Positions 50,542-58,803 of a DNA stretch of 64,000 nucleotides are shown piece by piece. The stretch is from positions 3,782,001-3,846,000 of the forward strand of contig NZ_CP147841.1 in NCBI RefSeq assembly GCF_037335815.1. The letters run 5' to 3'. This DNA is from Salinirubellus litoreus. GTDB taxonomy: Archaea > Halobacteriota > Halobacteria > Halobacteriales > Haloarculaceae. The stretch's first letter is position 1; every line of letters begins with the position of its first letter. The position numbers and the translations under genes are program-made. Below the pieces are notes generated by a model. That model had not been told where the DNA came from and ran no database searches. It saw only the letters and a program-made list of their open reading frames with translations.

Positions 50542-51669
50542 ATGAGCTACGACGTCGCTATCGTCGGGTCGGGCGTCGCGGGGCTGGCGAGCGCCTACCG
50601 CCTCGCGCCCGACCACGACGTGCTGGTGGTCGACCGCGACGCGATCGGGAGCGGGACGTCGAGCCGCGCCTCGGGAGTCATCACGACGCCCGTCGACTAC
50701 CCCGGCCAGCCGGAGTGGAGCGAACACGCCCTCGCGTTCTTCCGCGAACTCGACGGCACGGGCGTCTTCGAGTGGACCGAGCGCGAGTTCGTCCGGGGTG
50801 TCCGCCCGGCGGACGTCGAGGCAGCCCGGGAGTCGGCCCGCGCCGAGGGGATCTCGCTGGTCGATCGGGCGGCGTACGACGAGGTGTTCGCCGAGGACGC
50901 TCCCTACGAGCGGGCGCTCGTCTGGGAGGGGACCGGCTTCTTCGACGTGGACGAGTTCCTCGCGACGATGCAGCGCGAGTGTGCGTCCCGGGGGGTGGAG
51001 TTCCGCCCCGATACCGCCGTCGAGGCGGTCCACGTCGAGGACGGGGTGGCGACCGGCGTCGAGACCGAGTACGGCAGCGTCGAGGCCGACAGCGTGGTCG
51101 TCGCCGCGGGGTCGGGCACCCGTCCGCTCCTGGCCGACGTACTGGGGCTCCCGCTCCGGAAGTTCACCTGGAACGTCGCCTACCTCGACGCCGACCTCCC
51201 GGAGGGCTACCCGATGGCGGGCGATCCGGTCCTCCAGTGCTACTGGCGGCGGACGCGCGACGGCCACCTCCTGGTCGGCGTCCAGCACGAGTACGAGGGG
51301 CCCCCCGAGGACGAACGGGAGGTCGGCCCCGAGATCGAGACGCTCCTGGGCGAGGCGTTCCCCACGATCGCCGCACACGGCGACAGCGAGGTGGTCCGCT
51401 ACGAGGTCTGTCCGATGGCCGATACGACCACTCCGGACGCGAACCCGATCGTCGACGCGCCGGCGGAGGGTCCCGCGAATCTGGTGATCGCCGCGGGGTT
51501 CCACGGGGCGGGCGTGATGGCTTCCGACAGCATCGGTACTGCGGTTCGGTCGCTGCTGACCGGCGAGGACGCGCCGTTCCCGATCGACCCGTTCCGCCTG
51601 GATCGGTTCGACACCCGGTCGACCGACTTCCCGTTCAGGAGCCTCTTCGGGAAGTCGAGCCGTTCGTAG
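50542..51669 (+). CDS. DAO-family FAD-dependent oxidoreductase B
   Basis: A 375-residue flavoprotein. ATG 50542 is favoured over 50518 by a TATA-like GATAGCTACTT about 30 nt upstream. The N-terminus is VAIVGSGVAGLASAYRLAPD, then SGTSSRASGVITTPVDYPGQ, a mid-domain VVVAAGSGTRPLLAD, and the C-terminus VCPMADTTTPDANPIVDAPA, NLVIAAGFHGAGVMASDSIG. It is the same superfamily as the protein at 45349 but clearly distinct. Likely amine or amino-acid oxidase/dehydrogenase. Confidence 0.87.
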   Translation: MSYDVAIVGSGVAGLASAYRLAPDHDVLVVDRDAIGSGTSSRASGVITTPVDYPGQPEWSEHALAFFRELDGTGVFEWTEREFVRGVRPADVEAARESARAEGISLVDRAAYDEVFAEDAPYERALVWEGTGFFDVDEFLATMQRECASRGVEFRPDTAVEAVHVEDGVATGVETEYGSVEADSVVVAAGSGTRPLLADVLGLPLRKFTWNVAYLDADLPEGYPMAGDPVLQCYWRRTRDGHLLVGVQHEYEGPPEDEREVGPEIETLLGEAFPTIAAHGDSEVVRYEVCPMADTTTPDANPIVDAPAEGPANLVIAAGFHGAGVMASDSIGTAVRSLLTGEDAPFPIDPFRLDRFDTRSTDFPFRSLFGKSSRS

Positions 51670-51853
51670 CCCCCGGGCGTGCCGGGGCGGCGCAGTACCT
51701 CGTGTCGCATCGTGCGCCGAGACCGCCCGTCGACACCGTCGACGTGACCGAGATACTGCGGAGGGTGGTCTGATCGACGTTCGTGGCCCCGTCCGCTCCG
51801 TTCCGGATCGTCTCGACACGACACGCCCTTCGACCGACGCGCGGATCGCACGA

Positions 51854-52969
51854 TCAGGCCCGTTCGACGTCGACGAACTCGAAGCGCGCCCCGCCGTCGG
51901 CGCCCTCCTCGAGGGTGACCTTCCAGTCGTGTGCGCTGGCGATATCCCGGACGATGGAGAGCCCGAACCCGGTCCCCGAGGGGTCGTCCGTGTACCCCGC
52001 CTCGAACACCTGGTTCCGGTTCTCGGGTCGAACGCCGGGGCCGGTGTCCTCGACGTAGAACCCGTCGTCGAGGGGACCGACCCGGACGGTCACGTCCGGC
52101 CCCCCGTGCTCGATGGCGTTCCCGAAGAGGTTCTCCAGTAGCTGTTCGAGGCGGTCGGGATCGGCCATCAGGGACTCCGAACCGGAGAGCCCGTCCGTCT
52201 CAAGCGTCGCCCCGTTCGTCGCGACGTACGTCCACGCGTCCCGGACCGCCGACTCGAGCCGAACGGGCCGGGGGTCCTCGACGTGCTCGCCCTGCCGTGC
52301 GAGCGTCAACAGGTCGTCGACGAGTCGGTTCATCCGATCGAGCGAACCCTCGACCCTGTCCAGGTGCTCGTCGTCGCCCGTCTCCCGGGCGAGTTCGAGC
52401 GCGCCGGAGGCGACCGACAGCGGGTTCCGGAGGTCGTGGGCGACGATGCCGGCGAACTCGTCGAGCCGCTCGGTCTTCGCCTGGAGCCGGTCCCGCTGGC
52501 GCTTGAGTTCGCGCTCGTCGCGCTTGTGGACGATCGCGTGGTAGATCGACCGGATCAGCAGGTCGCTGCTGATCTGGTCCTTCACGATGTACTCGTCGGC
52601 CCCCCTGTGGAACGCCTCCATCCCCGTCTCCCGATCGCGCACGCCGGTGAGGACGATGACCGGGACCGTCTCGGCGACCCGGCGGACCGCCGTGAGCGTC
52701 TCCAGGTTCCCGCTGTCGGGGAGGTTCAGGTCGAGGAGGACGACGTCGATGTCCCCCCGCTCGAGCTGCTCCAGCCCGGACGAGAGCCTGGTCTCGTGGA
52801 TCACCGTCAGCGAGTCACCGTCGTCGGAGGGCCGCTCGACCCCCTCGTCCCACGCTCGGCCGAGCGTCCGCTCGCCGAGTTCCGTCGCGTCCTGGAGCAT
52901 CTCCCTGATGAAGCGGGCGTCCCCGGGGTTGTCCTCGATCAACAGTAGATCCAGTGTGTCGTCGGGCAT
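51854..52969 (-). CDS. Response regulator-histidine kinase hybrid
   Basis: A 371-residue soluble protein. Residues 1-135 form an N-terminal receiver domain (LLLIEDNPGDARFIREML, phospho-Asp in VVLLDLNLPD, Lys in IVKDQ). A HisKA domain follows with the phospho-His in FAGIVAHDLRNPLSVASGAL, and a HATPase with N-box LLENLFGNAIEHGG and G-boxes VEDTGPGVRP, GTGFGLSIV. A receiver at the N-terminus of a kinase suggests it accepts phosphate from the upstream regulator or kinase. It is the last gene of a three-gene minus-strand operon. Confidence 0.92.
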   Translation of the reverse strand: MPDDTLDLLLIEDNPGDARFIREMLQDATELGERTLGRAWDEGVERPSDDGDSLTVIHETRLSSGLEQLERGDIDVVLLDLNLPDSGNLETLTAVRRVAETVPVIVLTGVRDRETGMEAFHRGADEYIVKDQISSDLLIRSIYHAIVHKRDERELKRQRDRLQAKTERLDEFAGIVAHDLRNPLSVASGALELARETGDDEHLDRVEGSLDRMNRLVDDLLTLARQGEHVEDPRPVRLESAVRDAWTYVATNGATLETDGLSGSESLMADPDRLEQLLENLFGNAIEHGGPDVTVRVGPLDDGFYVEDTGPGVRPENRNQVFEAGYTDDPSGTGFGLSIVRDIASAHDWKVTLEEGADGGARFEFVDVERA

Positions 52970-52984
52970 GGTGGTGTTCTCGTG

Positions 52985-53446
52985 CTACCGGTCCCCGTCC
53001 CGTGGTGGTGGGGAGCGGACGATCGTGAACCAGAACTCCTCGAGCGACCGGATGACGTCGACGAACTGGTTCGGATCGACCGGCTTGGTGACGTAGGCGT
53101 TCGTGTAGTTCTCGTAACTCCTGACGACGTCCTCCTCGGCCGAGGAGGACGTCAGGATGATCACCGGGGTGCGTTTCAGGTCCGGGTCGGACTTGATCTC
53201 CTTGAGGACCTCGATGCCGTCCATCCTCGGCAGGTTGAGGTCCAGGAGGACGAGGTCGATCGCCGGGGCCGACTCGTACCCGTCGCGTTCGAACAGGAAG
53301 TCGAGCGCGTCGGGTCCGTCGGTGACCACGTGCAGTTCGTTGGTGATGCGAAGCTCCTTCAGCGCTTCCTCCGTGAGCCGAACGTCGCCCGGGTTGTCCT
53401 CGACGAGGAGGATCTCGACGGGATCGCCGCTCCGATCGAGCGTCAC
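52985..53446 (-). CDS. Single-domain response regulator (Rcp1-like)
   Basis: A 153-residue receiver-only protein from GTG 53446. ILLVEDNPGDVRLTEEALKE, then LVLLDLNLPRMDGIEVLKEI (phospho-Asp) and VTKPVDPNQFVDVI (Lys). The EDNPGD start and the LNLPRMDG loop are typical of regulators paired with phytochrome-like or PAS kinases. No output domain, so it is a phosphate shuttle. Overlaps the kinase gene stop by 4 nt, so translation is coupled. Confidence 0.93.
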   Translation of the reverse strand: MTLDRSGDPVEILLVEDNPGDVRLTEEALKELRITNELHVVTDGPDALDFLFERDGYESAPAIDLVLLDLNLPRMDGIEVLKEIKSDPDLKRTPVIILTSSSAEEDVVRSYENYTNAYVTKPVDPNQFVDVIRSLEEFWFTIVRSPPPRDGDR

Positions 53447-56400
53447 GCGCCCCCCTCCACGGCCGGCAGCGTGACGTAGAACGTCGATCCCTCGCCGGGC
53501 GTCGACTCGACCCAGATCTCCCCGTCGTGACGGTCGGCGATCCGCTTGCAGAGGGTGAGGCCGATCCCCGTCCCCGGGTACTCCTGGTGGGTGTGGAGGC
53601 GCTTGAACACCTCGAATATCCGGTCGGTGTACTGGGGCTCGATGCCGATGCCGTCGTCCGCGACCCGGAACAGCCAGTTCCCGTCACCGTGGCGCGTGGC
53701 GTCGATCTCGACGCGTGGCGGCCCGTCGCCGCGGTACTTGAGCGCGTTCGTGACGAGGTTCTGGAACAGCTGTTCCAGCAGCCGCTCGTCGCCCACGACC
53801 GTCGGGAGCGACCCGACGGCGATCTCGGCGTCGACCTCCTCGATCCGGAACTGCAGGTTCTCGAGCACCCGATCCACGACCGCCTCCGCGTCCACGGGTT
53901 CGAGCGGATCGCCGTGCCGCTCGATGCGCGAGTACGTGAGCAGGTCGTCGATCATCTCGCGCATCCGGTCCGCGCCCTCGACGGCGAAGTCGATGAACTC
54001 CTCGGCGTCGTCGTCGAGTTCGCCGCGGTAGCGCTCCTCGAGTAGCTGCAGGTAGTTCGAGACCATCCGGAGCGGCTCCTGCAGGTCGTGTGAGGCGATG
54101 TAGGCGAACTGCTCCAGCCGTTCGTTGGACTCCTTCAGCTCCTCGATCGTGTCGGTCAGCCGCCGCTCGTACTGGTTCCGCTCGATGGCGTTCGTCAGGA
54201 TGTTCGCCACCGACTGGACGAAGTTCACGTCGTGCTGGGAGAACTCCCGGTAGGCCGTGTCGTGCGTCCCGAGGACGCCCCAGGGGTCGTGGAACGGGCC
54301 GATGATCGTGCTGATCCCGCTCGCCACGTCGTGTTCGACGAGCAGGTCCGGGCCCTGGAACCGCTCCTCGGTCGCCAGGTCGTCGACGACGATCGGCTCC
54401 CGGGAGGCGAGCGTGTAGCCCGCCTGTGACTCGACCTCGGTCCCGACGGTCGCCTCGCCGACGTAGCCTTCCTTCCAGCCGCATCCGGATCGCAGCAGGA
54501 GCTCGTCCCCCTCGGGGAGCAGTTCGAGCACCTTGCAGTAGTCGTTGTCGAGGGTGTCCGCGACCGCCTCGACGGCGTCGTCGAACAGCTCGTCGAGGTC
54601 GGGGTCCTCCAGGGCGCGTCGCCCCAGTTCGGTGACGACCTGCTGCTGTCTGACGCGCATCTCCAGTTCTCGCTCGCGCTCCACCCGTTCGCTGACGTCC
54701 CGGACGACGCCGATCCGCTCGTACCGGCTGTCGTCACTCGGGAGGACCGCGAGCGTCGCCTCCGCACGGAACGTCCTCCCGTCGGCGGTGTGGACGTCGG
54801 CTTCGAGCCGAGCCGTTCGGCGCTCGCCGTCGGCCAGCTCTCGCTGGATGCGCCGGGCGGCCTCGCTGGTCTCCGGCTCGACCACTATCGAGGTGGGCGA
54901 GCCGAGCAGCTCCTCGCGGGAGTAGCCCGTCATCTCGGCGTACGCCTGGTTGACCATCGTGAACCGGTCCTCGCCGTCGGCTATGTAGATGCCGTCGTCG
55001 ACCGTCTCGACGATCCGCCGGTAGCGTTCGAGTTCGAACTCGCGCTCCTTCCGCTCGGTGATGTCGGAGACGGCACCGCGAATCCAGCGTGGTTCGCCGT
55101 CGTCGTACTCGACCTCCCCGCGAGCCAGAACCCACCTGATCTCGCCCTCGGCGTCCCGGACGCGGTACTCCGCCTCCAGTTCGCCCGTCTCCTCGACGGC
55201 CCTCGTGAGCCGTTCCCGGGTCGTCTCCTCGTCGTCCTCGTGGATCGGCTCGTAGAACGCGTCCATCGGCGCGCCCGCGGCGGCCGCTTCGGGATCGACA
55301 CCGTACATCTCCGCGAGATACTCGTCCGTGGTGACGACGTCCTCCCGGATGTCCCACGTCCAGAGGCCGACGGAGCCCGCGCTCGTCGCGACTTCGAGTT
55401 GCTCCATCGTCTCGCGCAGGTCCTGCTCGGCCCGCTTGCGCTCGGTGACGTCCGTGAGATAGACGGACACGCCGGTCTCCGAGGGGTAGATCCGGACCTC
55501 GAACCACGCGGAGCTCGATTCGAAGTACCGTTCCTCGGATATCGGTTCCCCTGTCTCCATCGCCTCGCGGAGCGTCTCGCGGTCGAGTAGCTCCGCCATC
55601 CCGGGAAATGCCTCCCAGACGACCTCCCCGATCACGTCCCTCTCCGCCCGTCCGAAGACCTCCTCGGCGCGGGCGTTGGCGTGGGTGATCCGCCACTCCT
55701 CGTCCAGTCCGTAGAACGCGTCCGTCACCCGGTCGAACACCTCCGTGAGCCGGTGTTCGAGTTCGTCTCGCTGGCGTTCGGCCCGCCGGGACTGCGCCTT
55801 GAGTCCGGTGACGTCCTCAGCGGCGGTGATCACCCGCTCTAGATCCCCGTCGGGACCGAACACCGGAGCCGCGTTCACCGACAGCCAGAGCTGCTCGCCC
55901 TCGGGTGGTTCGATCCGTACCACCTCGTCGTACACCGGCTCCCCGGTCCGCAGCACGCGCGACGACGGCGTCTCCTCCGGGTCGAGCGGTTCGCCGTCCG
56001 CGTCGTAGATGCCCCACTCGTCGACGTTCTCCGGCTCCTCGATGATCTCCTCCTCGGAGAGCCCGAGCAGTTCCTGTGCGCGCTGGTTCGCCAGTACGGT
56101 CTCGCCGCTCGAATCCTGCACCGAGATGGCCACCGGCGACGTCCGGAGTATCTCCCTCGTCTGCTCGCGGTCGCGCTCCTGCTTCCGGCGGTCGGTCATG
56201 TCGCGGGTCACCTTCGTGAACCCGAGGAGCGTCCCGTCGTCGTCGCGGATCGCGGTGAGCACGACGTTCGCCCGGAACTCCGAGCCGTCCGCGCGGACCC
56301 GCCACCCCTCGTCCTCGATCCGACCCCGCTCGGCCGCTCGCTCCAGGTTCCGCTCGGGTAACGAGCGCTCGCGGTCCTCCGCGGTGTAGAACACCGAGAT

Positions 56401-56805
56401 GTGCTCGCCGAGGATCTCCTCCCGTTCGTACCCCTTGATCCGCCGGGCGCCCTCGTTCCAGCTGGTGATCCGGCCCTCGGGATCGAGCGTGAAGATGGCG
56501 TACTCCTCGACGGCCCGTACGAACGCGCCCAGGATCGCCGACTCGGCGGTTCCCGGTCCGTCCTCGATCGCCCGGTGGCTGCCGGTCGGACGCCACCAGA
56601 CCTGGTGCTCGTCCCCGACGGTCCTGGCCTTCAGCGCCCCCCGTTCGACGAGGACGCCGAGGGCCTCGGCGGCCCGCTCGGGCGTGTAGCCGAGCCGCTC
56701 GGCGACCTCCTCCGCGGTGAGGGGGGCCGAGCGATCGTCCAGCTGATCGAACACGTCGAGCGTCTCCTCCAGCGGGCTGCTCGGCGGTCGATCGACCGAA
56801 TTCAT
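53443..56805 (-). CDS. Multi-PAS/GAF sensor histidine kinase with N-terminal HTH
   Basis: A 1120-residue protein without membrane segments. Residues 15-70 form a winged HTH (PLTAEEVAERLGYTPERAAE, then ALGVLVERGALKARTVGDEH). Five PAS domains follow, at about 92, 220, 350, 470 and 600 (for example YAIFTLDPEGRITSWNEGAR), then a GAF domain at about 725-885, HisKA at about 905 (YIASHDLQEPLRMVSNYLQL) and HATPase at about 1000-1115 (NLVTNALKYRG, DDGIGIEPQYTDRIF). It senses a cytoplasmic signal. TATA-like GAGTTATACC (about 56828-56837, minus strand) is 28 nt upstream. The HTH at the N-terminus of a kinase is unusual. Confidence 0.92.
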   Translation of the reverse strand: MNSVDRPPSSPLEETLDVFDQLDDRSAPLTAEEVAERLGYTPERAAEALGVLVERGALKARTVGDEHQVWWRPTGSHRAIEDGPGTAESAILGAFVRAVEEYAIFTLDPEGRITSWNEGARRIKGYEREEILGEHISVFYTAEDRERSLPERNLERAAERGRIEDEGWRVRADGSEFRANVVLTAIRDDDGTLLGFTKVTRDMTDRRKQERDREQTREILRTSPVAISVQDSSGETVLANQRAQELLGLSEEEIIEEPENVDEWGIYDADGEPLDPEETPSSRVLRTGEPVYDEVVRIEPPEGEQLWLSVNAAPVFGPDGDLERVITAAEDVTGLKAQSRRAERQRDELEHRLTEVFDRVTDAFYGLDEEWRITHANARAEEVFGRAERDVIGEVVWEAFPGMAELLDRETLREAMETGEPISEERYFESSSAWFEVRIYPSETGVSVYLTDVTERKRAEQDLRETMEQLEVATSAGSVGLWTWDIREDVVTTDEYLAEMYGVDPEAAAAGAPMDAFYEPIHEDDEETTRERLTRAVEETGELEAEYRVRDAEGEIRWVLARGEVEYDDGEPRWIRGAVSDITERKEREFELERYRRIVETVDDGIYIADGEDRFTMVNQAYAEMTGYSREELLGSPTSIVVEPETSEAARRIQRELADGERRTARLEADVHTADGRTFRAEATLAVLPSDDSRYERIGVVRDVSERVERERELEMRVRQQQVVTELGRRALEDPDLDELFDDAVEAVADTLDNDYCKVLELLPEGDELLLRSGCGWKEGYVGEATVGTEVESQAGYTLASREPIVVDDLATEERFQGPDLLVEHDVASGISTIIGPFHDPWGVLGTHDTAYREFSQHDVNFVQSVANILTNAIERNQYERRLTDTIEELKESNERLEQFAYIASHDLQEPLRMVSNYLQLLEERYRGELDDDAEEFIDFAVEGADRMREMIDDLLTYSRIERHGDPLEPVDAEAVVDRVLENLQFRIEEVDAEIAVGSLPTVVGDERLLEQLFQNLVTNALKYRGDGPPRVEIDATRHGDGNWLFRVADDGIGIEPQYTDRIFEVFKRLHTHQEYPGTGIGLTLCKRIADRHDGEIWVESTPGEGSTFYVTLPAVEGGA

Positions 56806-56984
56806 TACTTCATTTCAATACTGGCCGGGTATAACTCTAACTAACAAGGGGTGTAACATTCTTCCCATCCGACACCGGGGCCGGAACGGCGATCCGGTTC
56901 CTCAACTGATCCCTACCCGGATCGGGTTTCGGCGCTCCCACGCCCTCCTCCACGGCCGAGTTCGTCCTCGCGGTACCAGGCTCC

Positions 56985-57092
56985 TCAGCCGTTCTTCCAC
57001 TCCCCTTCCTCCTCCCGGTCGTACAGTTCACCCTTGGCCTGGCGCTCCCGCGGCCAGAAGGCGAACCCGGTCGCCACCAGGTAGGTCCCGCC
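56985..57092 (-). pseudogene. C-terminal stump of a membrane protein (minus strand)
   Basis: Reads ...GGTYLVATGFAFWPRERQAK, then GELYDREEEGEWKNG and stop. A short hydrophobic segment is followed by a charged tail, as at the end of a transporter-type protein. No start or upstream domain remains; the frame meets the opposite-strand stump at about 57090. Parent family not identified. Confidence 0.45.
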
Positions 57093-57395
57093 GACGGCCG
57101 CGAGTACTTCACCACCCTCTACTTCAAGCGCGAGCTGCGGAACCTCTCGAGCAACCTCCTCGTCCTCTCGCTCCCGGTGATCGTATTCACGTCGTACGTG
57201 CTGCTCGCCATCGACGCCAACCTCTTCCCCGGGACCAGCCTCCCCGGGATCGAACCGCGGCTCCTCTACGTCAACGTCGCGTTCGTGATCGCGCTCTCCC
57301 CCTACGTCCTCCTGAGCTCGTACATGCTCCGCATCGTCGCCGTCTCGAAGCACTCGCTCGAATCGACCGTCTTCTCGCTCGACGAGGGGCTCTGA
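57093..57395 (+). pseudogene. C-terminal stump of a membrane protein (plus strand)
   Basis: Open to the left without a start; reads DGREYFTTLYFKRELRNLSS, then NLLVLSLPVIVFTSYVLLAI and LYVNVAFVIALSPYVLLSSY, ending SLDEGL and stop. Two membrane helices and good codon use mark it as the tail of a real protein. Its 5' part is missing at the same point where the minus-strand stump begins. An ATG at 57177 could give only a 72-residue product. Confidence 0.5.
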
Positions 57396-57477
57396 CGGGT
57401 GTTCTGGGCCCGGAGACGCGCCACGCGTTCGGGCGGTCGACGGGCCTATAATCCCCCGCGGTGTCGTTCCCCCGTCG

Positions 57478-58803
57478 ATGTCGACCGTGCCGACCGCGGC
57501 GGGTCGACGCCTCAGTGAACCACGCATGCCACGAATCCTCGCACGCTACCTGATCGAAACCGCACACCCGCTCCCCGCGGCCGCCGAATCGATGGCCGGC
57601 GAGCAGTCCTCGGGGACGTTCGTCGACGTCCCCGGCGAGACCGACGAACTCCGCGAACGCCACGGGGCCCGGGTCGAGCGGATCGACGAACTGGAGACCG
57701 TGAGCGAGCCGAGCCTGCCGGGGTCGAGCCCCCCCGAAGGGACCACGGAATCGGACGCGACGTACACCCGCGCGGAGGTCGACCTCTCGTTCCCGCTCGA
57801 GAACGTCGGTACCTCCCTCCCGAACCTGCTGACGACGGTGGCGGGCAACCTGTTCGAGCTCGCCCCCTTCTCGGGACTGCGACTGCGGGACCTGGAGGTC
57901 CCCGACGAGTTCGCCGAGTCCTGCCCCGGCCCGCAGTTCGGTATCGAGGGGACGCGGGAACTGCTCGGCGTCCACGACCGACCCATCGTGGGGACCATCG
58001 TCAAGCCGAACGTCGGGCTTTCGCCCGACGACACGGCGGATATCGTCGAGACGATGGTCGAATCGGGCCTCGACTTCATCAAGGACGACGAGCTGATCGC
58101 CAGTCCGCCCTACTCCCCGGTCGAGGAGCGGATCGAGGCGGTCATGGACGTGATCCACCGTCACGAGGACCGGACGGGCGAGACGGTGATGTACGCCTGT
58201 AACGTCACCGGCGACGTGCGGGAGATGAAGGCGCGTCACGACGCCGTGGTCGAGGCTGGCGGCGACTGCGTGATGGTGAGCGTGAACAGCGTCGGACTGA
58301 GCGGGTTCCTCGAACTCCGCCGGCACGCGGAGGTCCCGATCCACGCCCACCGGAACGGCTGGGGTGCGCTGTCGCGGTGCCCGCAGTTGGGGTTCGACTA
58401 CGCCGCCTACCAGACCTTCTGGCGGCTCGCCGGCGCGGACCACCTGCACGTCAACGGCATCCGGAACAAGTTCTGCGAGCCCGACGAGTCGGTGATCGAG
58501 TCCGCCCGGGCCTGCCAGCGGCCGATCGTCGACGACTCCGACAGGGCCGTGCCGGTGTTCTCCTCCGGCCAGTGGGCCGGGCAGGCCTCCGACACGTACG
58601 AGGCGCTCGAGAACGTCGACCTGATGTACCTCGCCGGCGGCGGGATCATGGGCCATCCCGACGGCCCGGCGGCCGGCGTCGCGCACCTCAAACAGGGCTG
58701 GGAGGCCGCGATGGAGGGCATCCCCCTCGAGGAGTACGCCGAGGACCACGAGGAGCTCCGGCGTGCCATCGAGAAGTTCGGGCCGGTGGGGAGCGGTCGG
58801 TGA
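57478..58803 (+). CDS. RuBisCO-like protein (form IV type)
   Basis: A 441-residue protein. ATG 57478 lies 28 nt after a TATA-like CCTATAATC (57445-57453); ATG 57526 is an alternative. The RuBisCO landmarks are present: GEQSSGTF (Glu60 region), VAGNLF (Asn123), GTIVKPNVGLS (Lys175 kept, Lys177 replaced by Asn), GLDFIKDDE (Lys201 to be carbamylated, Asp203, Glu204), HAHRNGWG (His294, Arg295; His298 replaced by Trp), DHLHVNGIRNKF (His327, Lys334) and AGGGIMGHP (phosphate loop). Metal site intact but key catalytic Lys lost, so not a CO2-fixing enzyme. Followed immediately by a DUF1537 kinase, as for 3-oxo-isoapionate-4-phosphate decarboxylase (OiaX) or transcarboxylase/hydrolase. Confidence 0.88.
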   Translation: MSTVPTAAGRRLSEPRMPRILARYLIETAHPLPAAAESMAGEQSSGTFVDVPGETDELRERHGARVERIDELETVSEPSLPGSSPPEGTTESDATYTRAEVDLSFPLENVGTSLPNLLTTVAGNLFELAPFSGLRLRDLEVPDEFAESCPGPQFGIEGTRELLGVHDRPIVGTIVKPNVGLSPDDTADIVETMVESGLDFIKDDELIASPPYSPVEERIEAVMDVIHRHEDRTGETVMYACNVTGDVREMKARHDAVVEAGGDCVMVSVNSVGLSGFLELRRHAEVPIHAHRNGWGALSRCPQLGFDYAAYQTFWRLAGADHLHVNGIRNKFCEPDESVIESARACQRPIVDDSDRAVPVFSSGQWAGQASDTYEALENVDLMYLAGGGIMGHPDGPAAGVAHLKQGWEAAMEGIPLEEYAEDHEELRRAIEKFGPVGSGR

